Assembly (NCBI GenBank): GCA_002529455.1
Contig: NYMS01000048.1
Location: 124,001 to 188,000 of the forward strand
Direction of reading: 5' to 3'
DNA from: Glycomyces fuscus
Lineage (GTDB): Bacteria; Actinomycetota; Actinomycetes; Streptosporangiales; Streptosporangiaceae
DNA: 64,000 bases
A program made the translations under genes and the position numbers. Positions 52,001 through 63,855 of this stretch are shown one piece after another. Every line of letters starts with the position of its first letter. Position 1 is the first letter of the stretch. The notes under the pieces were generated by a model that saw only the letters and a list, made by a program, of their open reading frames with translations, was not told the DNA's origin and did no database searches.

Positions 52001-52301
52001 GGTGGTGGTCGGCCCGGCGCACCCAGTGCGGGAGGGACCGGGCCGCCGGGGCGTCCGGGCCCTCGACCAGGTCGCGGAGGCCGTCCGAGCCGAACCCGAG
52101 GGCGTCGGCCGCGGGGCCGACGCCGTCCGCTCCGAAGACGCGGGTCCAGCGCCCGTGGGCGCGCGGATGGGGAGAGGGGTTGCCCGCGGCCCGGCGCTCC
52201 GGGGCGTCGACGTGGAGGGTGCGCTGCCAGGGGAGGTCGTCCGCGACCGTCCAGGTCGCGGTCGCGGTCAGTGTGCGTTCCGAAGCTGGGGAGGGGGCCA
52301 C
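49038..52301 (-). CDS. LanM class II lanthipeptide synthetase (cluster 3)
   Basis: The ~1087-residue enzyme has dehydratase motifs 'ALCGTDLHHENLIASGAHPV' and 'IDMEALFH', and LanC zinc ligands in 'SWCHGAPG' (~945) and 'GLCHGDLGN' (~1002). It is the only LanM in this cluster, so it must process both precursors. The GTG at 52301 is preferred, with AGAAGG nine bases upstream; a GTG at 52361 would add 20 low-complexity residues. The first ~70 residues are poorly conserved in appearance. Confidence 0.92.
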   Translation of the reverse strand: MAPSPASERTLTATATWTVADDLPWQRTLHVDAPERRAAGNPSPHPRAHGRWTRVFGADGVGPAADALGFGSDGLRDLVEGPDAPAARSLPHWVRRADHHLALGRAPSARPEEHLLRPDDLGLPRVAADLVRGYQRALYSGAARAAGTAPRLRDLPRLLLGTFPLSELHALTGRTLVLEMNVARIRGQLSGGTPEERYHDYLRRLDGDGVQREFWSEYTVLLRQVDRLLSGWLDSRLEFARRLAWDLRDLDSLHGARLGALDSVGFGAGDTHRGGRSVAIAGFSGVRLVYKPHALGSDTAWGAVVDWFNSQAPEHGLRTPRHLPRARHGWTTFVEHLPCRADEGDAFYWRLGALLALNYALCGTDLHHENLIASGAHPVMIDMEALFHGAAPREPDGGRVEPAERVIGESVVRVGLLPSKMMVRDGGAVRAFDASGVGADGEHESLIPLSVARGAGTDEMVFGSEYVTVRGEASHRPYSDGTPFDPREHVEAFTRGFTAVYWYVAGDREAWLAEGGLLDGFRGAELRHIARPTAFYAAVLSDSSHPDFLRDGRDHDRILASVACGADGTRHWEPLAAAELAELRVGDIPHFTCRSGSTDVVSGRGTVVPGFLAEPPEEAVRRRILRLGQEDLDTQASLVRRAFDSLQPARASAPEDVLPLAGEPLSGDAAVEGALRIAHELCDEAVRDGDDLGWIGLEFVEERFWRLGGARTDLYSGLAGIGLFLSRTAQVTGDGRIRGFAERTARILAERAGELRREHDRRTAAGAPDQERGQRRDPGGFGPVGGLVYHLAHAGSVHGRGDWLDAAELCLPVLRSHVDHDVMHDLLSGAAGACLAALALHRVRPGSGALAVAEYAVSALLDRAVPQRTGIGWPGAASRVPLSGASHGNAGVVHALLRLNAVAPRPEYLRAATRALAHERTLLDPVLGNWRDLRPDSGGVPGVSWCHGAPGIGLARAAGLGLGGAESLYPVLREDMETAERTTRSVHFPEAGGFRSLGDNGLCHGDLGNLEFLLLSSRIRGDDGGADTVLRSAAALAEHGLGSGWSTGPLAAEGVPGLMYGRAGIGYNLLRLALPAQIPSVLLLDTP

Positions 52302-52430
52302 GGCGTTCTGCCTTCTCTCGGGGCGCGGGTCCTGGCTGGGGGAGGGCTCGGGGGAGAACACCGCGGTCCGCCGGAAGGAGGGCCTTCCCGGTGTTCCCGC
52401 CCCGGGATCCTGCTTTCGTCGCTGGCCCCG

Positions 52431-52655
52431 TCAGCCCCCGCTCGGACTGCCGCAGAGGGCGGGACGCAGGGTCATGGGGCAGAGGGCGAGGGTGTGGACG
52501 GGCTGGGTCGTGACGACGGTGCCGCCGTGGACCTCGTTGAGCCGGCGGTTGTCCAGTGAGCTGGTACCCGCAGGGTTCTCCGGCAGGTCGGCGGTCTCGT
52601 CCTCGGAGAGTCCGTCGCGGTAGTCGGGGTCCTTCCAGGCTCTCTCGGTGTTCAT
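52431..52655 (-). CDS. Lanthipeptide precursor 2 (cluster 3)
   Basis: The 74-residue precursor has a mersacidin-type leader ('AWKDPDYRDGLSEDE', 'LPENPAG') ending 'NEVHGG' at residue 45. The 29-residue core contains 'THTLALC'-like segments: 'VHTLALCPMTLRPALCG'. Cys14 can pair with Thr10 and Cys23 with Thr17, giving two spaced rings; other Thr and Ser may stay dehydrated. AAGGA precedes the ATG. Its leader aligns without gaps to the neighbouring precursor over most of its length, while the cores differ. Confidence 0.92.
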   Translation of the reverse strand: MNTERAWKDPDYRDGLSEDETADLPENPAGTSSLDNRRLNEVHGGTVVTTQPVHTLALCPMTLRPALCGSPSGG

Positions 52656-52740
52656 CCGTTTCCTTTCCCTCGGTTTCCTCGGTGCGTCTTCCGGAGTCGT
52701 CGGGTGGGACCCGCCCCCGGCACGGGCGGAGGGGTGCGGT

Positions 52741-52965
52741 TCAGGCCGGGCCGGCGCAGGTCATGATCACGGAGCGGGTCGGCTGGCCGCAGGTGACGTA
52801 GGGCAGGACGGACATCTCGAACGGGTCGCGGCCGCCGCGGACCGAGTTGAGGCTCTGGGAGCTGAGGGGGGTGGCACCGGCGGGGTTCTCGGGGAGGTCG
52901 TCGAGTTCGATCTCGGTGAGTCCGTCGCGGTAGTCGGGGTCCTTCCAGGCCTTCTCGATGCTCAT
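52741..52965 (-). CDS. Lanthipeptide precursor 1 (cluster 3)
   Basis: This 74-residue precursor has the leader 'AWKDPDYRDGLTEIELDDL' plus 'PENPAG', with double-glycine at 44-45 ('NSVRGG'). The 29-residue core has two Cys in 'LPYVTCGQPTRSVIMTCAG'; Ser7 could close with Cys14 and Thr18 or Ser20 with Cys25. It is promoter-proximal, and an AAGGGA site precedes the ATG. Equal lengths and matching leaders suggest a duplicated gene now making a two-component pair or two separate lanthipeptides. No CTxTxEC motif is present, so lipid II binding cannot be assumed. Confidence 0.92.
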   Translation of the reverse strand: MSIEKAWKDPDYRDGLTEIELDDLPENPAGATPLSSQSLNSVRGGRDPFEMSVLPYVTCGQPTRSVIMTCAGPA

Positions 52966-53295
52966 AGGGTTTCCCTTCGGCGAGGTGCTTGCGACGTGTG
53001 TGGCAAGGGCGGTGGCGCCTTGTCGATAGCGTTCATCCTCCGGACCCGCCTTCGCGCGGATGTCACATCCGCCGGGGAATGTCGCGCGGCCGCCCCCGAC
53101 CCGGGTCCCTCCCCGGGTCCGACGCGGTGTTTGGGGGTTGTATCGGCTGGTCAGAGGCCTGATGTCCGGCGCTGCGGGGGCGCGCGAAAATCCCCGGAAA
53201 AAACTTCGGGGAAGGTGTCGATCCGGCGCGGTGCCGTTCGACGTGTGAATGAGAGCGGGGGAACGGACCCCCACACCGCACGAGAGGCGAACACC
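52966..53295. other. Divergent promoter region of cluster 3 and the YciI gene
   Basis: No gene was seen in these 330 bases. They contain the ECF42-type promoter at 53216-53242, a small stem (53191-53196 with 53207-53212) just upstream of it, and one GATAG half-site at 53025-53029 on the cluster 3 side. No 11-bp partner of that half-site is clear. Confidence 0.5.
53216..53242 (+). promoter_or_regulatory. ECF42-type promoter
   Basis: TGTCGA (53216-53221), a 17-bp spacer, then CGAC (53239-53242). This matches the TGTCGA / CGA(T)C pattern described for ECF42 sigma factors. It lies 54 bp before the DGPF-family gene, which is followed by an ECF42-like sigma factor gene. Confidence 0.65.
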
Positions 53296-53736
53296 ATGCG
53301 CTACATGATGACGATCATGTCCACCCCCGAGTCCGAGGCCGTCGACTACGAGCCCAGCCCGGAGGTCTTCGAGGCGATGGCCGCCTACAACGAGCAGATG
53401 GTCAAGGCCGGTGTCCTGCTCGCCGGGGACGGCCTGGCCCCCGCCTCCGAGGCGACCCGGGTCACCTTCAGCGGTGGCGGCGCGACCGTCACCGACGGGC
53501 CCTTCGCGGAGGCCAAGGAGTTCGTCGCCGGGTACTGGATCCTCCAGGTGTCCTCGCACGAGGAGGCCGTGGAGTGGGCCAAGCGCTGCCCGCACCCGTC
53601 GGAGGGCGACGACACGGAGATGAGCCTGGTACTGCGGCGCATCTTCGACACCGACGACTTCGGTGACGAGATGCCCGAGCACCTCAAGGAGCGCGAGCGC
53701 GAGCTGCGCGCCCAGGGGTACTCGCACGGCGGCTGA
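53296..53736 (+). CDS. YciI/DGPF domain protein
   Basis: The 146-residue protein has 'RYMMTIMSTPESEAV' at the start and the diagnostic 'VTDGPFAEAKEFVAGYWIL' near residue 70 (the DGPF motif). Members have a ferredoxin-like fold and are encoded next to ECF42 sigma factors as their targets. The enzymatic role is unknown. It is transcribed from the ECF42-type promoter and followed by the sigma factor gene 123 bp downstream. Confidence 0.9.
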   Translation: MRYMMTIMSTPESEAVDYEPSPEVFEAMAAYNEQMVKAGVLLAGDGLAPASEATRVTFSGGGATVTDGPFAEAKEFVAGYWILQVSSHEEAVEWAKRCPHPSEGDDTEMSLVLRRIFDTDDFGDEMPEHLKERERELRAQGYSHGG

Positions 53737-53859
53737 CCCGTACGTGCCGGCGCGGCCCGCGGTGCTGCGGCGCATCCGCGGGCCGCACCCCGTCCCGGGT
53801 CGTGCGCACGGCCGCCGCGCAGGCTTGCGGCGGGCGGCGTACGGTGCTGGGATTGCCCG

Positions 53860-55122
53860 GTGAGCCACACCGATGCCACGCGCGCGGTCGAGGCGGTCTG
53901 GCGCATCGAGTCGGCCCGCCTCGTCGCAGCGCTCACACGCATGGTCGGCGACGTCGGCCTCGCCGAGGAGTTCGCCCAGGACGCGCTGGTCAGCGCACTG
54001 GAGAAGTGGCCCGGCGAGGGGGTGCCCGACAACCCCGGCGCCTGGCTGACCACCGTCGCCAAACGCCGCGTGCTCGACCGCTGGCGCCGCGACGAGCGCT
54101 TCCAGCAGCGCATGGCCGACCTCGGCCGCGAGATCGCCGAGCACGACGGGCAGGCCGAGTTCGACGCGGTCCTGGAGGAGGACTTCGGCGACGACCTCCT
54201 GCGGCTGATGTTCGTGTGCTGCCACCCGGTGCTGTCCACCGAGGCCCGCGTCGCGCTCACCCTGCGCCTGCTCGGCGGGCTCACCACCGAGGAGATCGCC
54301 CGGGCCTTCCTGGTGCCCGAGTCCACCGTCGCCCAGCGCATCGTGCGCGCCAAGCGCACCCTCGAAAAGAGGAGGGTGCCCTTCGAGGTGCCCGTCGGGG
54401 AGGACCGCGACGCCCGCCTGGCCTCCGTCCTGGACGTCGTCTACCTGGTGTTCAACGAGGGCTACACCGCCACCTCGGGCGCGGAGTGGACGCGGCCCAC
54501 GCTGTGCGAGGAGGCCATGCGCCTGGGCCGCGTACTCGCCCAGCCGCTGCCCCAGGAGCGCGAGGTGCACGGGCTGGTGGCGCTGATGGAGCTGCACGCC
54601 TCGCGCTTTCGCGCCCGTGTCGGACCCGACGGGGAACCCGTCCCCCTGGCCGAGCAGAACCGCGCGCTCTGGGACCGCCTGCTCGTCAACCGCGGGCTGG
54701 GGTCCCTGCTCAGGGCGCTGCCGCCGGACCGGAGCCAGCCAGGCGGACCCTACGTGCTCCAGGCGGCCATCGCGGCCGAGCACGCCAAGGCGGTCACCGC
54801 CGCGGACACCGACTGGACGGTCATCGCCGGACTGTACCTGGCCCTGGTCGGGATCACCGGTTCGCCGGTGGTGGAGCTGAACCGGGCCGTGGCGGTGTCG
54901 ATGGCCTCGGGGCCGGACGCCGCGCTGGAGATCGTGGACGCGCTGCGGGACCAGCCGGGGATGAGCGGCTACCACCTGCTGCCCGCCGTGCGCGGCGACC
55001 TGCTCCTGCGGCTGGACCGCCGTCCCGAGGCCCGGTCCGAGTTCGAGCGCGCGGCCTCCCTGACCCGCAACGAGCGCGAGCGCTCCCTGCTCCTGGAGCG
55101 CGCCCGCGGCTGCGGGGGCTGA
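53860..55122 (+). CDS. ECF42-type RNA polymerase sigma factor with C-terminal extension
   Basis: The 420-residue protein has sigma2 ('ALTRMVGDVGLAEEFAQDAL', 'PGAWLTTVAKRRVLDRWRRD') and sigma4 ('LGGLTTEEIARAFLVPESTV', 'AQRIVRAKRTL') in the first ~190 residues, then a ~230-residue helical, TPR-like extension with 'DVVYLVFNEGYTATSG'. The extension, needed for activity in ECF42 members, replaces an anti-sigma factor; none is encoded nearby. The GTG start gives MSHTDATRAVEAVWRIESA, the usual family N-terminus. Confidence 0.92.
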   Translation: MSHTDATRAVEAVWRIESARLVAALTRMVGDVGLAEEFAQDALVSALEKWPGEGVPDNPGAWLTTVAKRRVLDRWRRDERFQQRMADLGREIAEHDGQAEFDAVLEEDFGDDLLRLMFVCCHPVLSTEARVALTLRLLGGLTTEEIARAFLVPESTVAQRIVRAKRTLEKRRVPFEVPVGEDRDARLASVLDVVYLVFNEGYTATSGAEWTRPTLCEEAMRLGRVLAQPLPQEREVHGLVALMELHASRFRARVGPDGEPVPLAEQNRALWDRLLVNRGLGSLLRALPPDRSQPGGPYVLQAAIAAEHAKAVTAADTDWTVIAGLYLALVGITGSPVVELNRAVAVSMASGPDAALEIVDALRDQPGMSGYHLLPAVRGDLLLRLDRRPEARSEFERAASLTRNERERSLLLERARGCGG

Positions 55123-55216
55123 CCGGGCCGGGGGCCACACCGCCTGCGCCGCGCGCGGTTCTGCCCTGGGCAGCGAGCCCTGGCGGGTCGGACCGGGAAC
55201 CGGCAGACTGCCGGCC

Positions 55217-56203
55217 ATGAGACTTCTGGTTCTGGGCGGTACCGAGTTCGTGGGGCGGGCGGTCGTGGAGGACGCGCTCGCCAGGGGCTGGGACGTCACC
55301 GTCCTCCACCGCGGCAGGCACCCCGCGCCCTCCGGCACCACCGTCCTGCACGGGGACCGCACCCAGGCGGGCGGGCTCGACGCCCTGGCCGGGGGCCGCT
55401 GGGACGCCGTCGTCGACACCTGGTCGGGGGCCCCGTCCGCGGTGGCCGACGCCGCTCGGCTGCTCGCCGACAGGGCCGGGCACTACGCCTACGTCTCCAG
55501 CCGGTCCGTCTACACCTTCCCCGCCGGGCCCGGCCTGGACGAGGACGGGCCGGTCGTGGACGCCTCCCCCGAGGACGCGAGCACCGACTACGCGCGGGAC
55601 AAGAGGGGCGGCGAGCTGGCGGCGGAGGCGGCCTTCGGCGAACGGGCCCTGTCGGTGCGGGCGGGCCTGATCCTCGGACCGTACGAGAACATCGGCCGCC
55701 TGCCCTGGTGGCTGGAGCGGATCTCGCGGGGAGGCCCCGTCCTGGCACCCGGCCCGCGCGACCTGCCGCTGCAGTACGTGGACGCGCGCGACCTGGCCGC
55801 CTGGACCCTCGACGCCGCCGGGGCCGGGCTGGGCGGCCCCCACAACCTGGTGAGCCCGCCGGGGCACACCACCACCGGGGAGCTGCTGGAGGCGTGCGTG
55901 GCGGTCACGGGTTCGGACGCCGAACTGCGCTGGACCGACCCCCGCGTCATCCTCGACGCGGGCGTCCAGCCGTGGACCGAGCTGCCCGTGTGGGTGCCGC
56001 CCGGCGAGCTGTACGACACCCTGCACCGGGCGGACGTGTCCAGGGCGCTCGCGACGGGGCTGCGCTGCCGTCCGGCGGCCGAGACCGTCGCCGACACCTG
56101 GGCGTGGCTGGGGACCCTGGAGGGCGGCGCGCCCCAGCGCCCGGACCGCCCCCGGGTCGGCCTGGACCCGGAGGTGGAGGCCCGCCTGCTCGCCGGATCC
56201 TGA
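55217..56203 (+). CDS. NAD-dependent epimerase/dehydratase (extended SDR)
   Basis: The 328-residue protein has an N-terminal Rossmann motif 'LVLGGTEFVGRAV' (GGTxFxG, as in isoflavone-reductase-like/mRNA-binding atypical SDRs), 'YAYVSSRSVYTFP' with Ser/Tyr, and Tyr-x3-Lys as 'YARDKRGGE'. It probably acts on a nucleotide sugar or small metabolite, unspecified. It has its own short promoter region and ends before a hairpin shared with clpB. Confidence 0.85.
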   Translation: MRLLVLGGTEFVGRAVVEDALARGWDVTVLHRGRHPAPSGTTVLHGDRTQAGGLDALAGGRWDAVVDTWSGAPSAVADAARLLADRAGHYAYVSSRSVYTFPAGPGLDEDGPVVDASPEDASTDYARDKRGGELAAEAAFGERALSVRAGLILGPYENIGRLPWWLERISRGGPVLAPGPRDLPLQYVDARDLAAWTLDAAGAGLGGPHNLVSPPGHTTTGELLEACVAVTGSDAELRWTDPRVILDAGVQPWTELPVWVPPGELYDTLHRADVSRALATGLRCRPAAETVADTWAWLGTLEGGAPQRPDRPRVGLDPEVEARLLAGS

Positions 56204-56220
56204 TCTCGGCCGCAGGCACG

Positions 56221-56254
56221 GCGCGGGGCCGCCCCTCCAGGGACGGCCCCGCGC
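56221..56254. terminator. 11-bp hairpin between epimerase and clpB
   Basis: GCGCGGGGCCG (56221-56231) pairs perfectly with 56244-56254 around a 12-nt loop, between the convergent stops at 56203 and 56284. Confidence 0.75.
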
Positions 56255-56283
56255 TTGTCTCCGTGTACGGCCCTGCTCCCGGC

Positions 56284-58899
<2,616 letters not shown>

Positions 58900-58985
58900 G
58901 CGCGGTGACTCCTTTCACAAGTCGTGTCACGGGGGGTGATGTCCGATGGCCGACCGCGCCCCCGTGTCGCCGTGGCGGAGTTCCG

Positions 58986-59471
58986 TCAGTCCTGCTCGTC
59001 CTCGGTGCGGCCCGGACCGCCGGGGCCCCTGCCCCGGTCCTCGTCGTCGTTCCTCGGCTCGGCGGTGTTGAAGATCGTCACGCGGGTGCGGCGCACCAGT
59101 TCGCCGCGCACCCCCGTACCGCCGTCGGCCGGGCGGCCCCGGCGGGCCACCGCCCGGCGGGCCGCCTCCAGCTCGTTGGCCAGGTGGAACACCTGCTCGC
59201 GCAGCTGCTCCACCTCGTGTTCCAGCTCCAGGATCCGCTTGATCCCGGCGAGGTTGATGCCCTCCTCCTGGGACAGCCGCTGCACCTGGCGCAGCGTCTG
59301 CACGTCGCGCATGGAGTAGCGACGCCCCCGGCCGGACGCGCGGCCGGGCGAGACGATCCCCAGTCGGTCGTACTGCCGCAGGGTCTGCGGGTGCATACCC
59401 GCGAGCTCAGCGGCGACCGAGATCACGTAGACCGGAGCGTCAGCGCCGAAGGAGTCGTTCACGTCGTTCAC
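58986..59471 (-). CDS. hspR: Heat-shock repressor HspR (MerR family)
   Basis: The 161-residue MerR-type regulator has 'AELAGMHPQTLRQYDRLGIV' as HTH and wing, followed by 'RRYSMRDVQTLRQVQRLSQE' and a coiled-coil dimer helix. It represses the dnaK operon by binding HAIR sites, with DnaK as co-repressor. The GTG start overlaps the dnaJ stop (GTGA). The C-terminal ~60 residues are charged and not conserved in appearance. Confidence 0.95.
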   Translation of the reverse strand: MNDVNDSFGADAPVYVISVAAELAGMHPQTLRQYDRLGIVSPGRASGRGRRYSMRDVQTLRQVQRLSQEEGINLAGIKRILELEHEVEQLREQVFHLANELEAARRAVARRGRPADGGTGVRGELVRRTRVTIFNTAEPRNDDEDRGRGPGGPGRTEDEQD

Positions 59472-60628
59472 GCACCCTTCGCCCGCGATTCGAGTCCGTC
59501 GCGCGGGTCGTAGTCGGAGGTCGCGGCGCGGAACTTCTCCAGGGCCTCACGCGCGTCTCCGTTGAGGTTCCTCGGCACCGCCACCTCGATCGTGACGAGC
59601 ATGTCGCCCGCGGTGCCGTCCTTGCGGTTGGCGCCCTTGCCGCGCACCCGCAGCTTGTGCCCGTTCTGCGTGCCCGGTGGGATCTTCACGGTCACCGGGA
59701 AGCCGTTGAGGGTCGGGATGCGCACGTCCGCGCCCAGCACCGCCTCGGGGAAGGTCACCGGAACGGTGATCGTCACGTTGTCCCCGCTCCTGCCGAACAC
59801 CGGGTGCTCCTTCACGTGAACGACGACGTAGAGGTCCCCCGCCGGTCCGCCGTTCTCACCCGGTGCGCCCTTGCCCTTGATCCGGATCCGCTGCCCGTCG
59901 GCCACACCGCCGGGGATGCGGGTCTGGACGGTGCGGGTGCTCTTGCCGCGTCCGCTGCCGTTGCAGGTGGCGCAGGGGTCGTCCACGACCAGGCCGCGGC
60001 CCTTGCACTCGCTGCACGGCTCGGACAGCGAGAAGCCGCCCAGGTTGGTGTTCTCGTGCCCGGTGCCGGAGCACTTGGGGCACATCCGCGGGGCGGTGCC
60101 CGACTTGGCGCCGGTGCCCTTACAGGTGGGGCAGGCCGACTCGCTGGCCAGCTGGAAGGAGCGCGTGGCCCCCTCGGCCGCCTCGCGGAAGGTCAGTTTC
60201 GTCTCGGTCTCGACGTCGGCGCCGCGTCTGCTGCGGGTGGCACCGCCGCGCCCGCGGCCGCCGAACAGCCCGCCGAAGAGGTCGCTCAGCCGCTCGCCGC
60301 CCGAGGCCCCCGCTCCGCCGGCGCCCTGCCCGAACAGGTCGCCCACGTCGAACCCGCCGGGGCCGGTGCCGCCGCCGGGGCGGTAGGAGCCGCCGAACAG
60401 CGAACGCGCGTCGTCGTACTCCTTGCGGCGCTTCTCGTCCGACAGGACGTTGTACGCCTCGGAGATCTCCTTGAAGCGGTCGGCCGCACCGGGGTCGTCG
60501 GCGTTCGCGTCCGGGTGGTTCTCCCTGGCCAGCTTGCGGTAGGACTGCTTGATCTCGTCCTTCGAGGCGGTCTTTGAGACTCCCAGGACCTTGTAGTAGT
60601 CCTTCTCCAGGTAGTCCTTGGTGCTCAT
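59468..60628 (-). CDS. dnaJ: Co-chaperone DnaJ
   Basis: The 386-residue protein has a J domain (HPD in 'ENHPDANADD'), a Gly/Phe-rich linker, and four CxxCxGxG zinc repeats (CPTCKGTG, CPKCSGTG, CSECKGRG, CATCNGSG), then the substrate-binding beta domains. The ATG at 60628 (MSTKDYLEKDYYKVLG) is the family start. It stimulates DnaK ATPase. A 17-bp hairpin separates it from grpE. Confidence 0.97.
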   Translation of the reverse strand: MSTKDYLEKDYYKVLGVSKTASKDEIKQSYRKLARENHPDANADDPGAADRFKEISEAYNVLSDEKRRKEYDDARSLFGGSYRPGGGTGPGGFDVGDLFGQGAGGAGASGGERLSDLFGGLFGGRGRGGATRSRRGADVETETKLTFREAAEGATRSFQLASESACPTCKGTGAKSGTAPRMCPKCSGTGHENTNLGGFSLSEPCSECKGRGLVVDDPCATCNGSGRGKSTRTVQTRIPGGVADGQRIRIKGKGAPGENGGPAGDLYVVVHVKEHPVFGRSGDNVTITVPVTFPEAVLGADVRIPTLNGFPVTVKIPPGTQNGHKLRVRGKGANRKDGTAGDMLVTIEVAVPRNLNGDAREALEKFRAATSDYDPRDGLESRAKGA

Positions 60629-60708
60629 CGACTGGTGCCTTCCCCCGCTGGTGCCGGTTGCGTCCGATGCTTCCATGTGACCCCGCACCGCGTCGGGCCG
60701 GGGTCCGG

Positions 60709-60746
60709 CTCCGGCCGCGGCCCGCGTGAGCGGGCCGCGGCCGGAG
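60709..60746 (-). terminator. 17-bp perfect hairpin in the grpE-dnaJ gap
   Basis: CTCCGGCCGCGGCCCGC (60709-60725) is perfectly complementary to 60730-60746 with a 4-nt loop. It lies inside the dnaK-grpE-dnaJ-hspR order, so it should act as an attenuator or mRNA processing/stability element rather than a full stop. Confidence 0.7.
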
Positions 60747-60763
60747 GATCACGGGTGGACCCG

Positions 60764-61516
60764 TTACTTGTCGTCTTCCCCGCCGTCGGCGCCGTCCGCG
60801 GCCGGGGACTCCCCGCCGGGACCGTCGCCCTCGGCGGCGGAACCGGACGCGGCCTCCTCGCCGCCCTCGGCGGGATCCCCGACGACCACGCGGGCCGGGC
60901 GCAGGATCCTCTCACCGATGCGGTACCCGGGCTGGAACACCTCGATCACCGTCTGGGTCGAGATGCCCGGGACCGGGACCAGGGTGAGCGCCTCGTGGAG
61001 GTTGGGGTCGAACTCGTCGCCCTTCTCCGCGTACCGCTCCAGGCCCAGCTTGGTGACCGTGGCCTCCAGGGCCTCGCCCACCGCCTTGAACCCGCCGTTG
61101 AGCTCGTCGTGCTCACGGGCCCGGCCGATGTCGTCCAGGATCGGCAGGAGTTCGCCGACGACCTGGGCGGTGGCGAGCTCGCGGACGACCACGCGGTCGC
61201 GGTCCACGCGCTTGCGGTAGTTGGCGTACTCCGCCTGCACCCGCTTGACGTCGTTGGTGAGCTCGACGACCCGCTCGTCCGCGTTGATCGCCTCCGACAC
61301 CACCGTCTCCGGGGTGTCGGGGACCTCGACGTCCTCCAGGTCGGCCTCGACGACGTCCTCCTCGGCGACCTCGGGGATCTCCTCGGTCGCGTCGCCCTCG
61401 GCCTCGGGGTCCCTGACCTGACCGGTCTCCGGGTCGATCCGGCGGTTGTCGCGGATCACCGGCCCCTGGCGCTCCTCACCGTCGCCGGTGCCGTTCGTGT
61501 TCTCCGACGGTGCCAT
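60764..61516 (-). CDS. grpE: Nucleotide exchange factor GrpE
   Basis: The 250-residue protein has an acidic disordered N-terminus (~80 residues), the long dimer coiled coil ('ELTNDVKRVQAEYANYRKRV') and the C-terminal beta domain ('YRIGERILRPARVVVGDP'). It releases ADP from DnaK. AAGGAGG precedes the ATG; it lies 35 bp after dnaK. A further acidic/Gly-rich tail follows the beta domain. Confidence 0.96.
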   Translation of the reverse strand: MAPSENTNGTGDGEERQGPVIRDNRRIDPETGQVRDPEAEGDATEEIPEVAEEDVVEADLEDVEVPDTPETVVSEAINADERVVELTNDVKRVQAEYANYRKRVDRDRVVVRELATAQVVGELLPILDDIGRAREHDELNGGFKAVGEALEATVTKLGLERYAEKGDEFDPNLHEALTLVPVPGISTQTVIEVFQPGYRIGERILRPARVVVGDPAEGGEEAASGSAAEGDGPGGESPAADGADGGEDDK

Positions 61517-61551
61517 CTAAGACACGCCCTCCTTCCTCGGCTCGACCCCGG

Positions 61552-63396
<1,845 letters not shown>

Positions 63397-63434
63397 GGTT
63401 GCTTCCTCCGTCAAAGTTGAGTCGTTCGGACGTA

Positions 63435-63463
63435 ATTTTGCTTCGTCGGGTGAAGGCTGTCAA
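63435..63463 (-). promoter_or_regulatory. dnaK operon promoter
   Basis: On the minus strand TTGACA (63458-63463) and CAAAAT (63435-63440) are separated by 17 bp, a near-consensus housekeeping promoter. It lies 39 bp upstream of the dnaK start. Confidence 0.8.
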
Positions 63464-63467
63464 GTCA

Positions 63468-63488
63468 GTTGAGTCGACCCGACTCAAG
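63468..63488 (-). promoter_or_regulatory. HAIR operator for HspR
   Basis: GTTGAGT (63468-63474), seven bases, ACTCAAG (63482-63488). This fits the HAIR consensus CTTGAGT-N7-ACTCAAG with one mismatch, and sits immediately upstream of the -35 box. HspR encoded in the same operon should bind here. Confidence 0.88.
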
Positions 63489-63855
63489 TTGCTTCCTACG
63501 CCCTGACAACGGTCGGACGAGCCGGGATGTTCCCGACCTGGGCACTCGCAGCGGCGCCGTGGGCGAACCCCGGGACAAGTCGGGGAGATCCTTGACCCGC
63601 AAGATCAGGGGGGCTCGGGGTTCCCCCGGGGTGGTTCCGGGGGCGCGGGATCGCGGGGCCCGGCGGCCCGCGGGGCCGGGGTTCCGCGCGCGGCGGCCCG
63701 GGCGCGGTCACCGGAGGGGCGCCTTCGGGTCAAGCGGAGGGAAACGCCCGTGTCGCAGCGCCGTCCGTACGGGGTCCGCGGCCGACGATGGCCCTGCCGC
63801 CGACGCGGCGGCGCCGCCCCCCCGCCGTACCCGCATCCGTGAAACGGAGACGCCC
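63489..63855. other. Intergenic region upstream of dnaK and the secreted protein gene
   Basis: No gene was seen in these 367 bases. The sequence is very G+C-rich with several short G/C palindromes (around 63640-63690). A promoter for the plus-strand gene must lie here, but I cannot assign it. Confidence 0.45.
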
